NCBI GenBank assembly: GCA_910586405.1
Contig: CAJUII010000006.1
Coordinates: 1-64,000 of the forward strand
DNA length: 64,000 nt
From: an uncultured Lachnospiraceae bacterium
GTDB lineage: Bacteria; Bacillota; Clostridia; Lachnospirales; Lachnospiraceae
Direction of reading: 5' to 3'
The stretch's first letter is position 1. The number at the start of each line of letters is the position of its first letter. The notes beneath the pieces are model-generated. The model did no database searches. It worked only from the letters and a program-made list of their open reading frames with translations, and had not been told where the DNA came from. The position numbers and the translations under genes were made by a program. This document shows positions 16,393 through 26,350 of this stretch, one piece after another.

Positions 16393-19044
16393 ATGAATTA
16401 TGGGAAAAGAGGAATCTCGAAAGTCCAAAAGTCCCTGACTTCAAAAACCATAAAATTCAAAAAATTGTTCTTTGTCACCGCACTAAAGCTCGTGCTGGTC
16501 GGTGCACTGTCTGTCATGATCGTCGGGGCCTGTTTCGGCATAGGCGCATTCAAAGGAATCTTAAGTTCGGCGCCCGATATCGATCCAGCAGCAGTTCTTC
16601 CGCAGGGATTTGCCACTGTCGTCTATGACGCCAAAGGCAATGAACTGACAAAACTCGTGGCTGCTAACTCCAATCGTAGTTATGAGAAGATGGATCGGAT
16701 TCCTAAGCATCTTGCAAATGCCTTTGTCGCGATTGAGGATGAGCGCTTTTACAGCCACAATGGCATCGATATCCGCGCAATCCTGCGCGCCGCTTTTGAA
16801 GCGATCCAGAATTTTGATCTCACACAGGGCGCATCCACTATCACACAGCAAATTATCAAAAACAATGTTTTTGACGACTGGGTGAATGAGGAAACTATGC
16901 AGAAGATCAAGCGTAAGATTCAAGAACAATATCTTGCGATCGAGCTTGAGAAAAAAATGTCCAAAGATCAAATACTGGAAATTTATATGAGTACGATCAA
17001 TCTTGGTCAGAATACGCTGGGCGTAAAAGCTGCTGCACTGCGCTACTTTAACAAACAGCCTTATCAGCTTACGCTCTCTGAAAGTGCTGTCATTGCTGCC
17101 ACCACATCAAATCCATCAAAATTCAATCCTATATCCCATCCTGAAAAAAATGAGGAAAGACGTGAGATCGTCTTAACTAAAATGAAAAACCAGGGATATA
17201 TCTCACAGGCTGAGTATGATGAAGCGATGGCCGATGACGTGTACAGTCGCATACTGGCAGTTAATGAAGAAATCGTGGACAATAATTCCGTCTATACATA
17301 CTTTGTAGACGAAGTTACAAAGCAGGTGCTGGCTGATCTAAGTGAGATTAAGGGCTTTAATGAGACACAGGCGCACTGGCTCCTGTTCAGCGGCGGTCTG
17401 AGCATCTACACAACCCTTGACCCTGAGATTCAAGCAATCTGCGATGAAATCTATGCAGATGAGACAAATTATCCTGAAACAGTCAAGTGGTATTTAAATT
17501 ACGTACTCACAATCAAGAAAGCAAACGGTGAGAAAGAGAATCACAGTACTGAGATGTTCAAGGCATACTACAAACAGCAGAATGCCTCCTTCAACCTGCT
17601 CTATGATACCAAGGAAGATGCCTATGCAGCCATCGAAGCATACAAAGATGCAATGATGTCCGAGGGCGATCAGGTAGATGGCGAACGCATCTCACTGACG
17701 CCGCAGCCACAGGTTTCCATCACAGTTGAGGACCAGTCAACAGGCTATGTTGTAGCAATGATTGGCGGACGCGGTGTCAAGGAAGCAAGCCGGACTCTGA
17801 ACAGAGCTTCCAACACCACCAGACAGCCAGGCTCTACCTTCAAGGTAGTATCGACCTACGCTCCTGCGCTTGACAGCGCTGGTCTGACCCTCGCCGACGT
17901 GCAGAACGACGCTCCTTTTAACTACACTGGCGGCCGCCCTGTCAAAAACTGGTGGGGAAGCAACTACCGAGGGCTTTTGAGTCTCCGGTATGGCATCGCA
18001 CAGTCGGCAAACATTGTCGCCGTCAAGACACTCACACAGATTTCGCCCCAGCTTGGCTTTGACTATCTGCAACACTTTGGCTTTTCGACACTGGTCGAAA
18101 AGCGCGTTGAAAAAGATGGCTCTGTAGTATCCGATATCGGTCAACCACTGGCACTTGGCGGTATTACAGACGGCGTCACCAACATGGAGCTCAACGCTGC
18201 CTATGCGGCGATTGCCAATCAGGGAACCTATATAAAACCAAAACTTTACACGAAGATCGTAGACCATGATGGCAATGTCCTAATCGATAACACAGCGCCT
18301 GAATCAACCCAGGTCATCAAAGAGTCTACCGCCTGGCTGCTCACCAACGCTATGGTTGATGTAGTCACCAGTGGTACTGGCGGCTCCGTGAACTTTGGTA
18401 ATATGGCGATCGCCGGCAAAACTGGCACAACCTCTGATTATAAAGATGTATGGTTTTCAGGCTATACCCCCTATTATACGGCTACTACCTGGACTGGATA
18501 TGACAACAACGTCAGCATGAAGACCTCTGCCGAAAAGAATCTGTCAAAGACAATGTGGAAAAAAGTCATGACAAGGATTCATGAAAACCTTGAATACAAA
18601 TCCTTCCCCATGGCAAACGGCATCGTCACTGCCTCCATATGTTCCAAATCGGGCCGCCTGCCCATTGCAGGCGTATGCGACGGCTGTGTCAAGACAGAAT
18701 ATTTTGCGGAGGGAACCGTTCCAACAGAATATTGTGATGCACATTACTTCTCAAACATTTGTCAGTATTCAGGACTTACAGCTGCCGAGGAATGTCCTTT
18801 CAAACAGGCTTCAGTCATCGAACAGGTGCCCACACGGCTACAGGATGGCAACCTGGCCACGGCACTCACCTCCCTTCCAGAAACACAGACGGCACAGAAT
18901 ACTCAAATGTGTCCTCACAATAGTATCTTCTTTGCGGCGCCAAATGCCCAGGAAGTTTTACAGCTCCAATTGCTTGAAATGCAGCAGCGAGCAGCAGCTA
19001 CTGCCGCTCCGCCGCCAAACGAACCGATTTCCGACACGGATTAA
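16393..19044 (+). CDS. class A penicillin-binding protein (PBP1A-like)
   Basis: Bifunctional peptidoglycan synthase (883 aa). After a cytoplasmic basic segment and one transmembrane helix (about 27-55) comes the GT51 glycosyltransferase with the catalytic EDERFYSHNGID, QGASTITQQIIKN and the KRKIQEQYLAIELE motif. The transpeptidase follows with SxxK in PGSTFK, SAN (AQSANIVAVK) and KTGTTSDYKD. The C-terminal 130 residues hold several cysteines (CDGCV, CDAH, CQYS) and a low-complexity Gln/Ala tail. GGAGGTGATTTT precedes the ATG at 16393; the upstream in-frame Met codons overlap the promoter region. It is a single-gene transcript. Confidence 0.96.
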   Translation: MNYGKRGISKVQKSLTSKTIKFKKLFFVTALKLVLVGALSVMIVGACFGIGAFKGILSSAPDIDPAAVLPQGFATVVYDAKGNELTKLVAANSNRSYEKMDRIPKHLANAFVAIEDERFYSHNGIDIRAILRAAFEAIQNFDLTQGASTITQQIIKNNVFDDWVNEETMQKIKRKIQEQYLAIELEKKMSKDQILEIYMSTINLGQNTLGVKAAALRYFNKQPYQLTLSESAVIAATTSNPSKFNPISHPEKNEERREIVLTKMKNQGYISQAEYDEAMADDVYSRILAVNEEIVDNNSVYTYFVDEVTKQVLADLSEIKGFNETQAHWLLFSGGLSIYTTLDPEIQAICDEIYADETNYPETVKWYLNYVLTIKKANGEKENHSTEMFKAYYKQQNASFNLLYDTKEDAYAAIEAYKDAMMSEGDQVDGERISLTPQPQVSITVEDQSTGYVVAMIGGRGVKEASRTLNRASNTTRQPGSTFKVVSTYAPALDSAGLTLADVQNDAPFNYTGGRPVKNWWGSNYRGLLSLRYGIAQSANIVAVKTLTQISPQLGFDYLQHFGFSTLVEKRVEKDGSVVSDIGQPLALGGITDGVTNMELNAAYAAIANQGTYIKPKLYTKIVDHDGNVLIDNTAPESTQVIKESTAWLLTNAMVDVVTSGTGGSVNFGNMAIAGKTGTTSDYKDVWFSGYTPYYTATTWTGYDNNVSMKTSAEKNLSKTMWKKVMTRIHENLEYKSFPMANGIVTASICSKSGRLPIAGVCDGCVKTEYFAEGTVPTEYCDAHYFSNICQYSGLTAAEECPFKQASVIEQVPTRLQDGNLATALTSLPETQTAQNTQMCPHNSIFFAAPNAQEVLQLQLLEMQQRAAATAAPPPNEPISDTD

Positions 19045-19049
19045 CCAAT

Positions 19050-19135
19050 GAACCGAGCTGACATATCTCACGCACGTGTGCTGTCAAGCAGGGAAGATTC
19101 CTTTTCCTGCTTGACGCGCGGGGCGTCGTCAGCGT
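19050..19135 (+). other. structured intergenic segment after the PBP gene
   Basis: Between two convergent genes there are nested inverted repeats: GTCAAGCAGG (19083-19092) pairs perfectly with CCTGCTTGAC (19106-19115), and GCTGAC near 19056 can pair with GTCAGC near 19130. No T tract follows the inner stem. It may be part of the PBP 3' end or a small RNA; no function can be assigned. Confidence 0.45.
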
Positions 19136-19144
19136 ACAGACACA

Positions 19145-19174
19145 ATAAGAGCCAGGTGAAAACCTGGCTCTTAT
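19145..19174. terminator. terminator between the PBP gene and recJ
   Basis: ATAAGAGCCAGGT (19145-19157) pairs with ACCTGGCTCTTAT (19162-19174) around GAAA. T-rich sequence follows on the plus strand. The rest of the gap to recJ (19175-19314) shows no gene. Confidence 0.75.
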
Positions 19175-19314
19175 CGTATATTTTCTTATGAGGGGGGAGA
19201 TAGTGAGTGCTTCAACTATCTGTCTATTACTATACCCAACAAATGTGTCAGAAATGTGTTTATTTCATAAAAATAAGATAATATTTCTTAACAAAGGATA
19301 AAACGCTTTTTTAT

Positions 19315-21114
19315 TTACTGATAATACTTCATAACCATCTGCAAAGACACATTCCCTCTATATTCATTGATATCAGGATAATACACGACAGACAGGACAA
19401 TCTCCTCACCCGCATCTTGTCCTCCTGTTCCAGTCCGATACAGCCTGTCCAGTGCTGCGGTGCCATATTTTGCTGCCACATACGCATGAAATCCCTCGAT
19501 TTCACCAAAATAAATTAAGTCATATCGCCTCCGATTTTCGTCCTCCACCACATACTTACCCACATTGCGGTTGGCGCCAAGCACCTTTCCGCTCACAAAC
19601 CGCACATTTTTCTGCGCAAACTGCGGCTTGGGATTTCCGTTTCCAAAGGGCTCTAGCTTTTCAAGCTCTGCAATAAACTCAAAGCTCGCATACGCCATCG
19701 GCATCGGTACATCGATCAGGACCTTCTCCTCAAAATCTTCCTCCGTAAGGTTACAGTTCTCATTGAGTCTGCGGCGCAGCTCAGGCACATTCTCCTCGTC
19801 AAGCGACAGCCCCGCCGCCAGCTTATGACCGCCATATTTGGTGAACAGCTCCTTGCATTTTGTCAGTTCGTCATACATATGAAATGCATCGATTGAGCGC
19901 CCAGATCCTTTTACCCCCTCCTCTGCCCTCGTGAGCACAAAGACCGGTTTACAGTACTTCTCACGGATTCTGCCCGCTATAATGCCAGCAAGGCTCTCAT
20001 GCACTTCGGGCAGATACACCACGAGCACCCTGTCGCTAGCTAGTCCCGTCTGTTCGATTTGAGCAACCGCCTCCTCGACCCCCTTCAATGTGAGTTCCTT
20101 TCTGCTGTCATTCATGGCTTTCAAGTCGCCTGCCAGCATTGCAGCTCTATCAATATCAGACGTCTGAAACAGCTCCAGCGCATTGAGTGCCGTGTCAAGT
20201 CTTCCTGTCGCATTGAGGCAAGGACCGAGCACAAAGCCAACAGTATACGGCTTAATGTGCGCCGGGTCTGTCCCTGTCGCCTGTATTAATGCCTTTAAAC
20301 CCATATTTCTCGTATTTGCCATCAGTGCCAAGCCACTCTTTACAATAATGCGGTTCTCATCCCGCAGCTCCATCACATCGCCAATTGTCGCAAAAGCTGC
20401 AAATTCCAGCAGTTCCAGACCAATCTCCGACACCATCACATGCTGCCAGTCCGTGTGCTCCTGCTCGGCGATCAGTGCCAGCATAAGCTTGTATGCCACC
20501 ACCGCACCGCATATCTCTGGAAAAGGATACGCACAGTCTTCCTGTTTTGGGTCCACGACTGCACTTGCACGCGGCACTCTGTACTGTCGCTTTCCGTCCA
20601 CTTCATCGTAGGGAACCTCGTGATGGTCTGTCACGATCACAGTCATGCCCAGCGCATTTGCCATCTCAATCTGTTCATAGGCGGCGATGCCATTGTCACA
20701 GGTGAGCACAGTATCAGTACCTGCATCATAAGCTTCCTGTATCAGATGCTCATTTAAGCCATACCCATCACGGATTCTATGGGGAATCGCACTGTCCACC
20801 TGTGCACCGCACGCTGTCAGTCCTCTGAATAATATATATGTAGAGCAAATCCCATCAATATCATAATCCCCGATAATGCGTATTCGTTTTGCCGCTGCAA
20901 TCTTTTCCCGCAAAAGCTGCACTGCCCTGTCCAAATCCTTTAAAAGTCTAGGCGCATATAAGTCCTTCTGTGTACCATTCAGGAATTTGTCGATCTCTCT
21001 GTCCTCTATCACATCTCTGTTTCTAATAATGCGGGCAAGCACTGGACTGATATGATATCGCTTTGCAATCGCATCGAAATCCGCCCGCTTTGCGGCTACC
21101 ATCCATTTACTCAT
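19315..21114 (-). CDS. recJ: single-stranded-DNA-specific exonuclease RecJ
   Basis: 5'-3' ssDNA exonuclease of recombination and mismatch repair. The 599-aa protein has the DHH-family motifs: IIGDYDIDGICST, TCDNGIAAYEQI, VTDHHEVP, VDPKQEDCAYPF, and the DHHA1 part with GSGRSIDAFHMYDEL and YGGHKLAAGLSL, then a C-terminal OB-like segment. The start codon overlaps the stop of the thioesterase gene (ATGA at 21114-21111), so the two are translationally coupled. Confidence 0.97.
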   Translation of the reverse strand: MSKWMVAAKRADFDAIAKRYHISPVLARIIRNRDVIEDREIDKFLNGTQKDLYAPRLLKDLDRAVQLLREKIAAAKRIRIIGDYDIDGICSTYILFRGLTACGAQVDSAIPHRIRDGYGLNEHLIQEAYDAGTDTVLTCDNGIAAYEQIEMANALGMTVIVTDHHEVPYDEVDGKRQYRVPRASAVVDPKQEDCAYPFPEICGAVVAYKLMLALIAEQEHTDWQHVMVSEIGLELLEFAAFATIGDVMELRDENRIIVKSGLALMANTRNMGLKALIQATGTDPAHIKPYTVGFVLGPCLNATGRLDTALNALELFQTSDIDRAAMLAGDLKAMNDSRKELTLKGVEEAVAQIEQTGLASDRVLVVYLPEVHESLAGIIAGRIREKYCKPVFVLTRAEEGVKGSGRSIDAFHMYDELTKCKELFTKYGGHKLAAGLSLDEENVPELRRRLNENCNLTEEDFEEKVLIDVPMPMAYASFEFIAELEKLEPFGNGNPKPQFAQKNVRFVSGKVLGANRNVGKYVVEDENRRRYDLIYFGEIEGFHAYVAAKYGTAALDRLYRTGTGGQDAGEEIVLSVVYYPDINEYRGNVSLQMVMKYYQ

Positions 21115-21830
21115 CTTACATCTTCCTCCAGCGTAAACTCCACCACCGCATAGACAGCACCCTCCTGGTCCCTCATTACTACTTGATGTTTCCCCTCTGC
21201 CTGAATCACAGCGATTAGTACTTCGTCATCATACCGTGCTGGCTTTTTATACTCTACTCGCAGTTCTTTGAATGCAGCGCCCTCCGGCAGCGTCTCCATC
21301 GCATACCTGACATACTCCACATTATTCATATGCCGATTAGAATCGATCTGAAATTTTCGGACGCGAAACTGGTCTTGCACATATGCCTCTCCCAGCAGCA
21401 CAATTTTTCTCGGCGCATAGTCCATCTCAAGCTTTGGCTCAAACGTATAACTCTCCTGTAGCTCCTGCGTCAGTCTTATCGGACACAATTTCTCGGTGTC
21501 GATCAGCGTCCAGATAGATGCCCCCCTGACAATCAGTTTCCCGTCCTCACCGAAAACACAAAAATTCCGAAATCCCACATAATTCGTAAAATCGTACGGC
21601 GCTGTGGAAATTCTAATCCGCTCATTCAGTCTCGGTCTCCTGTCTATCACAATTTGCCACGAGCTTAGTATCCACGCAATATGCCTGCTGTAAAGATACT
21701 CCACATTAATACGTCCGTTCTCCGACTCAAAGATCGCTGCATCCTGAAAACAATCCAATATTGCAGGCACCGTCATGCACAAGGATTCATCCATCACACT
21801 GTAGCCTGCATTCATCTCATATGTATACAT
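21111..21830 (-). CDS. acyl-ACP thioesterase
   Basis: Hydrolyses acyl-ACP to free fatty acid; double hot-dog fold of the FatA/FatB-like family (PF01643). The 239-aa protein shows the first hot-dog (NAGYSVMDESLCMTVPAILDCFQDAA, HIAWILSSWQIVIDRRP) and the second (IDSNRHMNNVEYVRYAMETLP) where the N-x-H-x-N motif is the conserved active-site region. AAAGGAG precedes the ATG at 21830. It lies 11 bp after the TraX gene and overlaps recJ by 4 bp, giving a three-gene unit. The physiological acyl chain is unknown. Confidence 0.92.
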   Translation of the reverse strand: MYTYEMNAGYSVMDESLCMTVPAILDCFQDAAIFESENGRINVEYLYSRHIAWILSSWQIVIDRRPRLNERIRISTAPYDFTNYVGFRNFCVFGEDGKLIVRGASIWTLIDTEKLCPIRLTQELQESYTFEPKLEMDYAPRKIVLLGEAYVQDQFRVRKFQIDSNRHMNNVEYVRYAMETLPEGAAFKELRVEYKKPARYDDEVLIAVIQAEGKHQVVMRDQEGAVYAVVEFTLEEDVR

Positions 21831-21841
21831 TGATACTCCTT

Positions 21842-22546
21842 TCACAATGTTCCTGCCAGATAAAACCGAATCAAGCCAAATACAAGCAAATGAATCGGAT
21901 AAATTGCATAAAATAAATACTTCATCTGCCTGCCGCGCGCTCCATTATAAAAATGGATTGGTATAAATGCAAGCGGCGCCGTAACTTCATAAGCAAAAGC
22001 GCAGATTCCTACAACATTACGTATCCATTCCTGCATATCTCTGACATAGTAAAACATAATAATAAACAAAATACCCTTCCAATGGTAATCTACATCCAGC
22101 CATTCTCCCAGAATTGCCGCCGCAATGATAATGCTCAGCTTTAAAAGCACCGCTTTTGTCTGATATCGCAGCTTGAGCTGATCCAACAAAATGAGAGCAC
22201 ACAAGCCTATACAGAGTGTAAAGTACACATTCTGCCCCTTGGGATAGACCAACTTGCCAAAAATTGCCAGATTAAAAGGAATCTCTGATATCACTGCAAA
22301 CAAAAAGCAGTTTCTAAGATATTTTACCACATTTCTGGTGTGGCAAAACCCCTCCACCAACAAAAAGCAATAGATTGGAAATGCAAGCCTGCCAACCTTT
22401 CTAAACATCCTGTAGACCTCATAATCATAGCCAGCCATCTGTGCATAGACTGCCACTGCAAAATGATCTATCACCATCGTCACCACTGCAATCCATTTGA
22501 GTACCGCTGCCGAGAGTCCAAATCGGCGTTGTGCTGCCAGCTCCAT
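21842..22546 (-). CDS. TraX family membrane protein
   Basis: Integral membrane protein of 234 aa with about seven to eight hydrophobic segments, matching the TraX family named for the F-pilin N-acetylase but common in chromosomes of Firmicutes with unknown substrate. Typical stretches are LKWIAVVTMVIDHFAV, FRKVGRLAFPIYCFLLVEGF, ISEIPFNLAIFG and the closing FYAIYPIHLLVFGLIRFYL. The ATG at 22546 has AAGGGGG upstream; the longer frame to 22606 runs into the secDF terminator. No conjugation gene is near, so conjugation is unlikely. Confidence 0.88.
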   Translation of the reverse strand: MELAAQRRFGLSAAVLKWIAVVTMVIDHFAVAVYAQMAGYDYEVYRMFRKVGRLAFPIYCFLLVEGFCHTRNVVKYLRNCFLFAVISEIPFNLAIFGKLVYPKGQNVYFTLCIGLCALILLDQLKLRYQTKAVLLKLSIIIAAAILGEWLDVDYHWKGILFIIMFYYVRDMQEWIRNVVGICAFAYEVTAPLAFIPIHFYNGARGRQMKYLFYAIYPIHLLVFGLIRFYLAGTL

Positions 22547-22574
22547 ACAAATCCCCCTTCTGTCACAAAAGCCG

Positions 22575-22602
22575 AAAAGGCCGCAGCATAGAAGCTGCAG
22601 CC
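22575..22602 (-). terminator. terminator downstream of secDF
   Basis: Minus strand GGCTGCAGC (22602-22594) pairs with GCTGCGGCC (22587-22579), followed by TTTT. It separates secDF from the traX-thioesterase-recJ unit, perhaps only partly. Confidence 0.75.
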
Positions 22603-22616
22603 CCAAATCATCAGAC

Positions 22617-24854
22617 TTATGCCTTCTTTATTTTTGTTCTGAGCACATACCAAAGTGCACCTGTGATACACACCGAAGAATACGTACCACACACAATACC
22701 TACCATGAGCGGCAGTGCAAATTCCTTGATGGAAGTCACACCCAGTACATACAGTGCTGCAACCATGATAAAAGTTGTCAATGACGTAAAGATACTTCTC
22801 GAAAGTGTCTGGCTGATACTTCTGTTGACCAAATCCTCCAGCGAGTCCTTTTTCAGCATCGTGCCGAGATTCTCCCTGATACGGTCAAAGATTACAATCG
22901 TCGCATTGATAGAATACCCCACAATCGTCAGCATACAAGCGATGAATGTACTGCCCACAGACACCTTTGCAACTGCGTAGAACGCAAGCACTACAAGCAC
23001 GTCATGTACCAGCGCTGCCACGGAGCTTGCTGCAAAACGGATATCCTTGAACCGGAACCAAATATAGATCAACATACAGATCGTCGCTATGATCACCGCA
23101 ATGATGGCATCATTCTTCATTTCAGAACTGATGGTTGAGCTAATTGTCTCCGCTGTGATCAGTTCCTCATTGACGCCAAAGTTCTCAACCAGAGCATTGT
23201 TCAACTGCTCTCTCTCTGACAAATTGAGCTCTCTTGTCTTGAAAATAACCTCATTAGAGCCTGCTACCTTCTGTACCTGCACAGCGCCATCGCCTGTTAT
23301 ATCGGTAAACACCGGCACAACCTCTGCATCAATTGCCGCAAGATCCAGATCCTCATTAAATGTCACATTCGTAGAAGTACCACCCACAAAGTCAAGACTA
23401 TAATTCAGCACCTTGCCAGTAGTAGCACTATTGATCCCCATAAAGACCACTCCAAGAATAATCACAGCAGCCGAACACACAAAGAAGATATTTTTCTTTG
23501 CAAGGAAATTGACCGTTCCTTTTTCTTTGTTTGTGCCATAGAACTTCACATCCTTGAGACCAACCGTAAAGAATGCCTTGAGAATCAGTCTCGTCACAAA
23601 GAGTGCCGTGAACATGGACAGCACAATACCAAGTCCAAGCGTATATGCAAAGCCTTTTACTGTACCAGAACCCTTGATACCGAGCACAAGCGCTGCGATC
23701 AAGGTCGTCACGTTGCCGTCCACAATCGCTGAAAGAGCCTTCTGAAATCCCGTATCAATCGCATTTCTGACAGTTTTGCCGACGGTGATCTCCTCTCTGA
23801 TTCGCGCAAAGATAATTACGTTTGCATCGACCGCCATACCAATCGACAGGATGATACCTGCTATACCTGGAAGCGTCAGTGTCAACTCAAAGATATTCAG
23901 ACAAATAACGATCAGACAAGTATAGATGATCAATGCCAGCACTGATGCAAGACCCGGAACGCGGTATACAATGATCATAAACAGTGCAATGATGACCAAT
24001 CCAATCAGCGCCGCGAGCAAGCTTGTCCGAACAGCCTCCTCACCAAGCTGTGCACCGACTACATTAGAGCGCAGCTCCTCCAGCTCCAGCTTGAGTCCGC
24101 CGATACGAATCTGGCTTGCAAGCCGTTCCGCCTGCTCAAAAGTGCCCATCCCTGTAATCTGCGCTCTGCCGTCTGTGAGTGCCGCCTCAACATTGGGTAC
24201 ACTGATAAAATCTCCGTCATAGTAGATACCAATGGACTGATTGTTTGCATAAGCCTTCGTAGTGGCATCCGCAAACTTTGTAGCACCTGTACTTGTAAAT
24301 ACCAAATCCACCACAAACTGACTGTTTCCAAGGCTGTCACTTCCTGAACCGCCGTCCGCCGCCTCAACGTCCGTCCCCTCCAGCACAATGCTTCCGTCAG
24401 CCTGAAGTTCCTCGATTGTCTTATTTAATGAGTATCCTGTCGCACCGGCGCCTGTGTAGGAATAATTTTGATTTCCTTGCGCATCTGTCTGTGCGATGAA
24501 ATACAGCGCACCAGGTCTGCCCAGATCTTCAAGAATTGAGTTGGCATCAGACACACCAGGAATCTCGATATTGATACGGTCTGTGCCTTCCTTGTACACC
24601 TGCGCTTCTGTACTATATCCCTGTACACGCTGTTGCAGCTTATAGATGGTGTCATCCATATCCTCTGTGGACGGATCTTCATCTCCCACCACCTGATAGG
24701 TGATGCTCACACCGCCCGCAAGATCAAGCCCCTGCTTGATTCCCGCCGCTGAACCAGCACGCTCTGTGCCAATCCCCCAGATTGCCACAAATCCAAGCGC
24801 TGCCATGACAAGCACTGTCACGATCAGCGTAATCACACTTTTGTTTTTTTTCAT
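22617..24854 (-). CDS. secDF: protein translocase SecDF (fused SecD and SecF)
   Basis: Membrane RND-type partner of SecYEG that pulls exported proteins using the proton gradient. The 745-aa protein joins SecD (about 1-430: GLDLAGGVSITYQ, the large P1 periplasmic-type domain, GMAVDANVIIFARIREE) to SecF (about 440-745: YSLDFVGGTSTNV, TIVGYSINATIVIFDRIREN). Twelve membrane segments are expected and the D/R residues of the conserved motifs are present. It starts 15 bp after scfB in the same direction, so export and the SCIFF maturation genes look co-transcribed. Confidence 0.96.
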   Translation of the reverse strand: MKKNKSVITLIVTVLVMAALGFVAIWGIGTERAGSAAGIKQGLDLAGGVSITYQVVGDEDPSTEDMDDTIYKLQQRVQGYSTEAQVYKEGTDRINIEIPGVSDANSILEDLGRPGALYFIAQTDAQGNQNYSYTGAGATGYSLNKTIEELQADGSIVLEGTDVEAADGGSGSDSLGNSQFVVDLVFTSTGATKFADATTKAYANNQSIGIYYDGDFISVPNVEAALTDGRAQITGMGTFEQAERLASQIRIGGLKLELEELRSNVVGAQLGEEAVRTSLLAALIGLVIIALFMIIVYRVPGLASVLALIIYTCLIVICLNIFELTLTLPGIAGIILSIGMAVDANVIIFARIREEITVGKTVRNAIDTGFQKALSAIVDGNVTTLIAALVLGIKGSGTVKGFAYTLGLGIVLSMFTALFVTRLILKAFFTVGLKDVKFYGTNKEKGTVNFLAKKNIFFVCSAAVIILGVVFMGINSATTGKVLNYSLDFVGGTSTNVTFNEDLDLAAIDAEVVPVFTDITGDGAVQVQKVAGSNEVIFKTRELNLSEREQLNNALVENFGVNEELITAETISSTISSEMKNDAIIAVIIATICMLIYIWFRFKDIRFAASSVAALVHDVLVVLAFYAVAKVSVGSTFIACMLTIVGYSINATIVIFDRIRENLGTMLKKDSLEDLVNRSISQTLSRSIFTSLTTFIMVAALYVLGVTSIKEFALPLMVGIVCGTYSSVCITGALWYVLRTKIKKA

Positions 24855-24869
24855 AACCTGTATACTCCT

Positions 24870-26255
24870 TTACTTTCTATCTTCTTCGGCAAGAGCAGCC
24901 TTTATCATGATTGCACATTCAACACGCTTCCTCTGAAGCTCACAGCCAAGGTCATAAGCATCATGGATGTCTCCATGGAAATTGTAAGCGTTTGCCGCAC
25001 ATCCCCCGCTGCAATAGAATTTAGCAAAACAGTTCTTACACTTCTCCTTTGAATATACATTACATGTCTTAAATTGATCGCACAGCTGCGTGTTGACAAT
25101 GCCCTCATCCACATTGCCCATCAAGAATGCATCCTGTCCCACAAACTGATGGCAGGGATAAAAATCTCCCCACGGCGTCACCGCCAGATACTCCGTGCCA
25201 GAGCCACAGCCAGACAACCGTTTGTAGACACATGGTCCACCCTCTAAATCGATCATAAAATGAAAGAAATTGAAACCATTTCCCTCTTGGTGCCGCCGAA
25301 TAATCTCCACGGCAAGCTTATCATACTCTGCAAGCAGCTCTGGCAAGTCAGATGTGACAAGTGCATAATCTGCACTTTCCGGTGCCACCACCGGCTCGAC
25401 AGAGATCTGCTGAAAGCCTAGGTCCGCCAGGTGACAGACATCCGCCGCAAAATCCTTGTTAAAATGTGTAAATGTCCCACGCACATAATAATTTGTCTGT
25501 TTTCTGCTCTCGGCAACCTTTTTGAATTTCGGCAGAATTATGTCATAGCTCCCCTGACCGCCCGCAAGTGGACGCATCCTGTCATTGACTTCCCTTCTGC
25601 CGTCTATGCTCAGCACGATATTTGCCATCTCTTTGTTGGCAAACTCCATGATTTCATCATCTAACAAAACGCCGTTCGTCGTGAGCGTGAATCGAAATTT
25701 CTTGTGATGCTCCTCCTCAAGGCTTCTGCCATATGCTACAAGGTCCTTTACGACCTGCCAGTTCATGAGAGGCTCCCCGCCAAAAAAATCCACCTCAAGA
25801 TTCACTCGATTTCCTGAGTTCGCTACCAGGAAATCCAATGCCTTCCTGCCAACTTCGTAGCTCATCAGCGCGCGTCTGCCGTGATACTCTCCCTCCTCTG
25901 CAAAACAGTACTTGCATTTGAGATTACAGTCGTGCGCGATGTGCAGACAGAGCGCTTTGACAATCGTCTCGCGGTTTTTAAAGGCCTCTATACTTTTCTC
26001 ATATATATCTTCTGTAAAGAGCATTCCGTGCTCTTTCAGCTCATAAATCTCCTCTACAACCTCAGCCAAATCCGCTGTCCGGTCTGAAAATTTTTCTTTT
26101 AACGTCTCCAACGCCACAGCCTGGTCTGCATTCTCAAGCTGGTTGTCCACCATGTAGGCAATCGCATCGTAAACAAGGTCATCGACAACATGCACAGAAC
26201 CGCTGTTGACATCCAAAACGATATTGTATCCATTATTGTTATACTGATGTATCAA
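24870..26255 (-). CDS. scfB: SCIFF peptide radical SAM maturase (thioether-forming)
   Basis: Radical SAM/SPASM enzyme that installs thioether links in the six-cysteine SCIFF peptide. The radical SAM cluster motif CNLKCKYC is at about residues 110-117, followed by FFGGEPL and TTNGVLL. The SPASM region carries the auxiliary-cluster cysteines (CGSG, PCHQF, CNVYSKEKCKNC, FYCSGGC). I start it at TTG 26255: the family begins MIHQY, an AAGGA lies 7 nt upstream, and the in-frame sequence before it falls in the hairpin region after scfA. The 461-aa length is normal. The peptide gene is immediately upstream and secDF downstream. Confidence 0.95.
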   Translation of the reverse strand: MIHQYNNNGYNIVLDVNSGSVHVVDDLVYDAIAYMVDNQLENADQAVALETLKEKFSDRTADLAEVVEEIYELKEHGMLFTEDIYEKSIEAFKNRETIVKALCLHIAHDCNLKCKYCFAEEGEYHGRRALMSYEVGRKALDFLVANSGNRVNLEVDFFGGEPLMNWQVVKDLVAYGRSLEEEHHKKFRFTLTTNGVLLDDEIMEFANKEMANIVLSIDGRREVNDRMRPLAGGQGSYDIILPKFKKVAESRKQTNYYVRGTFTHFNKDFAADVCHLADLGFQQISVEPVVAPESADYALVTSDLPELLAEYDKLAVEIIRRHQEGNGFNFFHFMIDLEGGPCVYKRLSGCGSGTEYLAVTPWGDFYPCHQFVGQDAFLMGNVDEGIVNTQLCDQFKTCNVYSKEKCKNCFAKFYCSGGCAANAYNFHGDIHDAYDLGCELQRKRVECAIMIKAALAEEDRK

Positions 26256-26288
26256 TTTTATTTCCTTCCCACACTCATTACACACAAT

Positions 26289-26320
26289 CGAGTAGGCGGG
26301 ATGTCTCACCCTCCTACTCG
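26289..26320 (-). other. hairpin between scfA and scfB
   Basis: Minus strand CGAGTAGG-A-GGG pairs with CCC-G-CCTACTCG around an 8-nt loop. No T run follows, so it is not a standard terminator. It may stabilise the scfA message or partly block read-through, so that precursor exceeds maturase; this is inference. Confidence 0.6.
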
Positions 26321-26350
26321 CTGTTTGACACTTCATTTATTTATGATTGA

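Noticed and set aside
21842..22546. TraX as sign of a conjugative element
   Set aside because: No relaxase, integrase, attachment repeats or type IV secretion genes; TraX homologues are ordinary chromosomal genes in this group.
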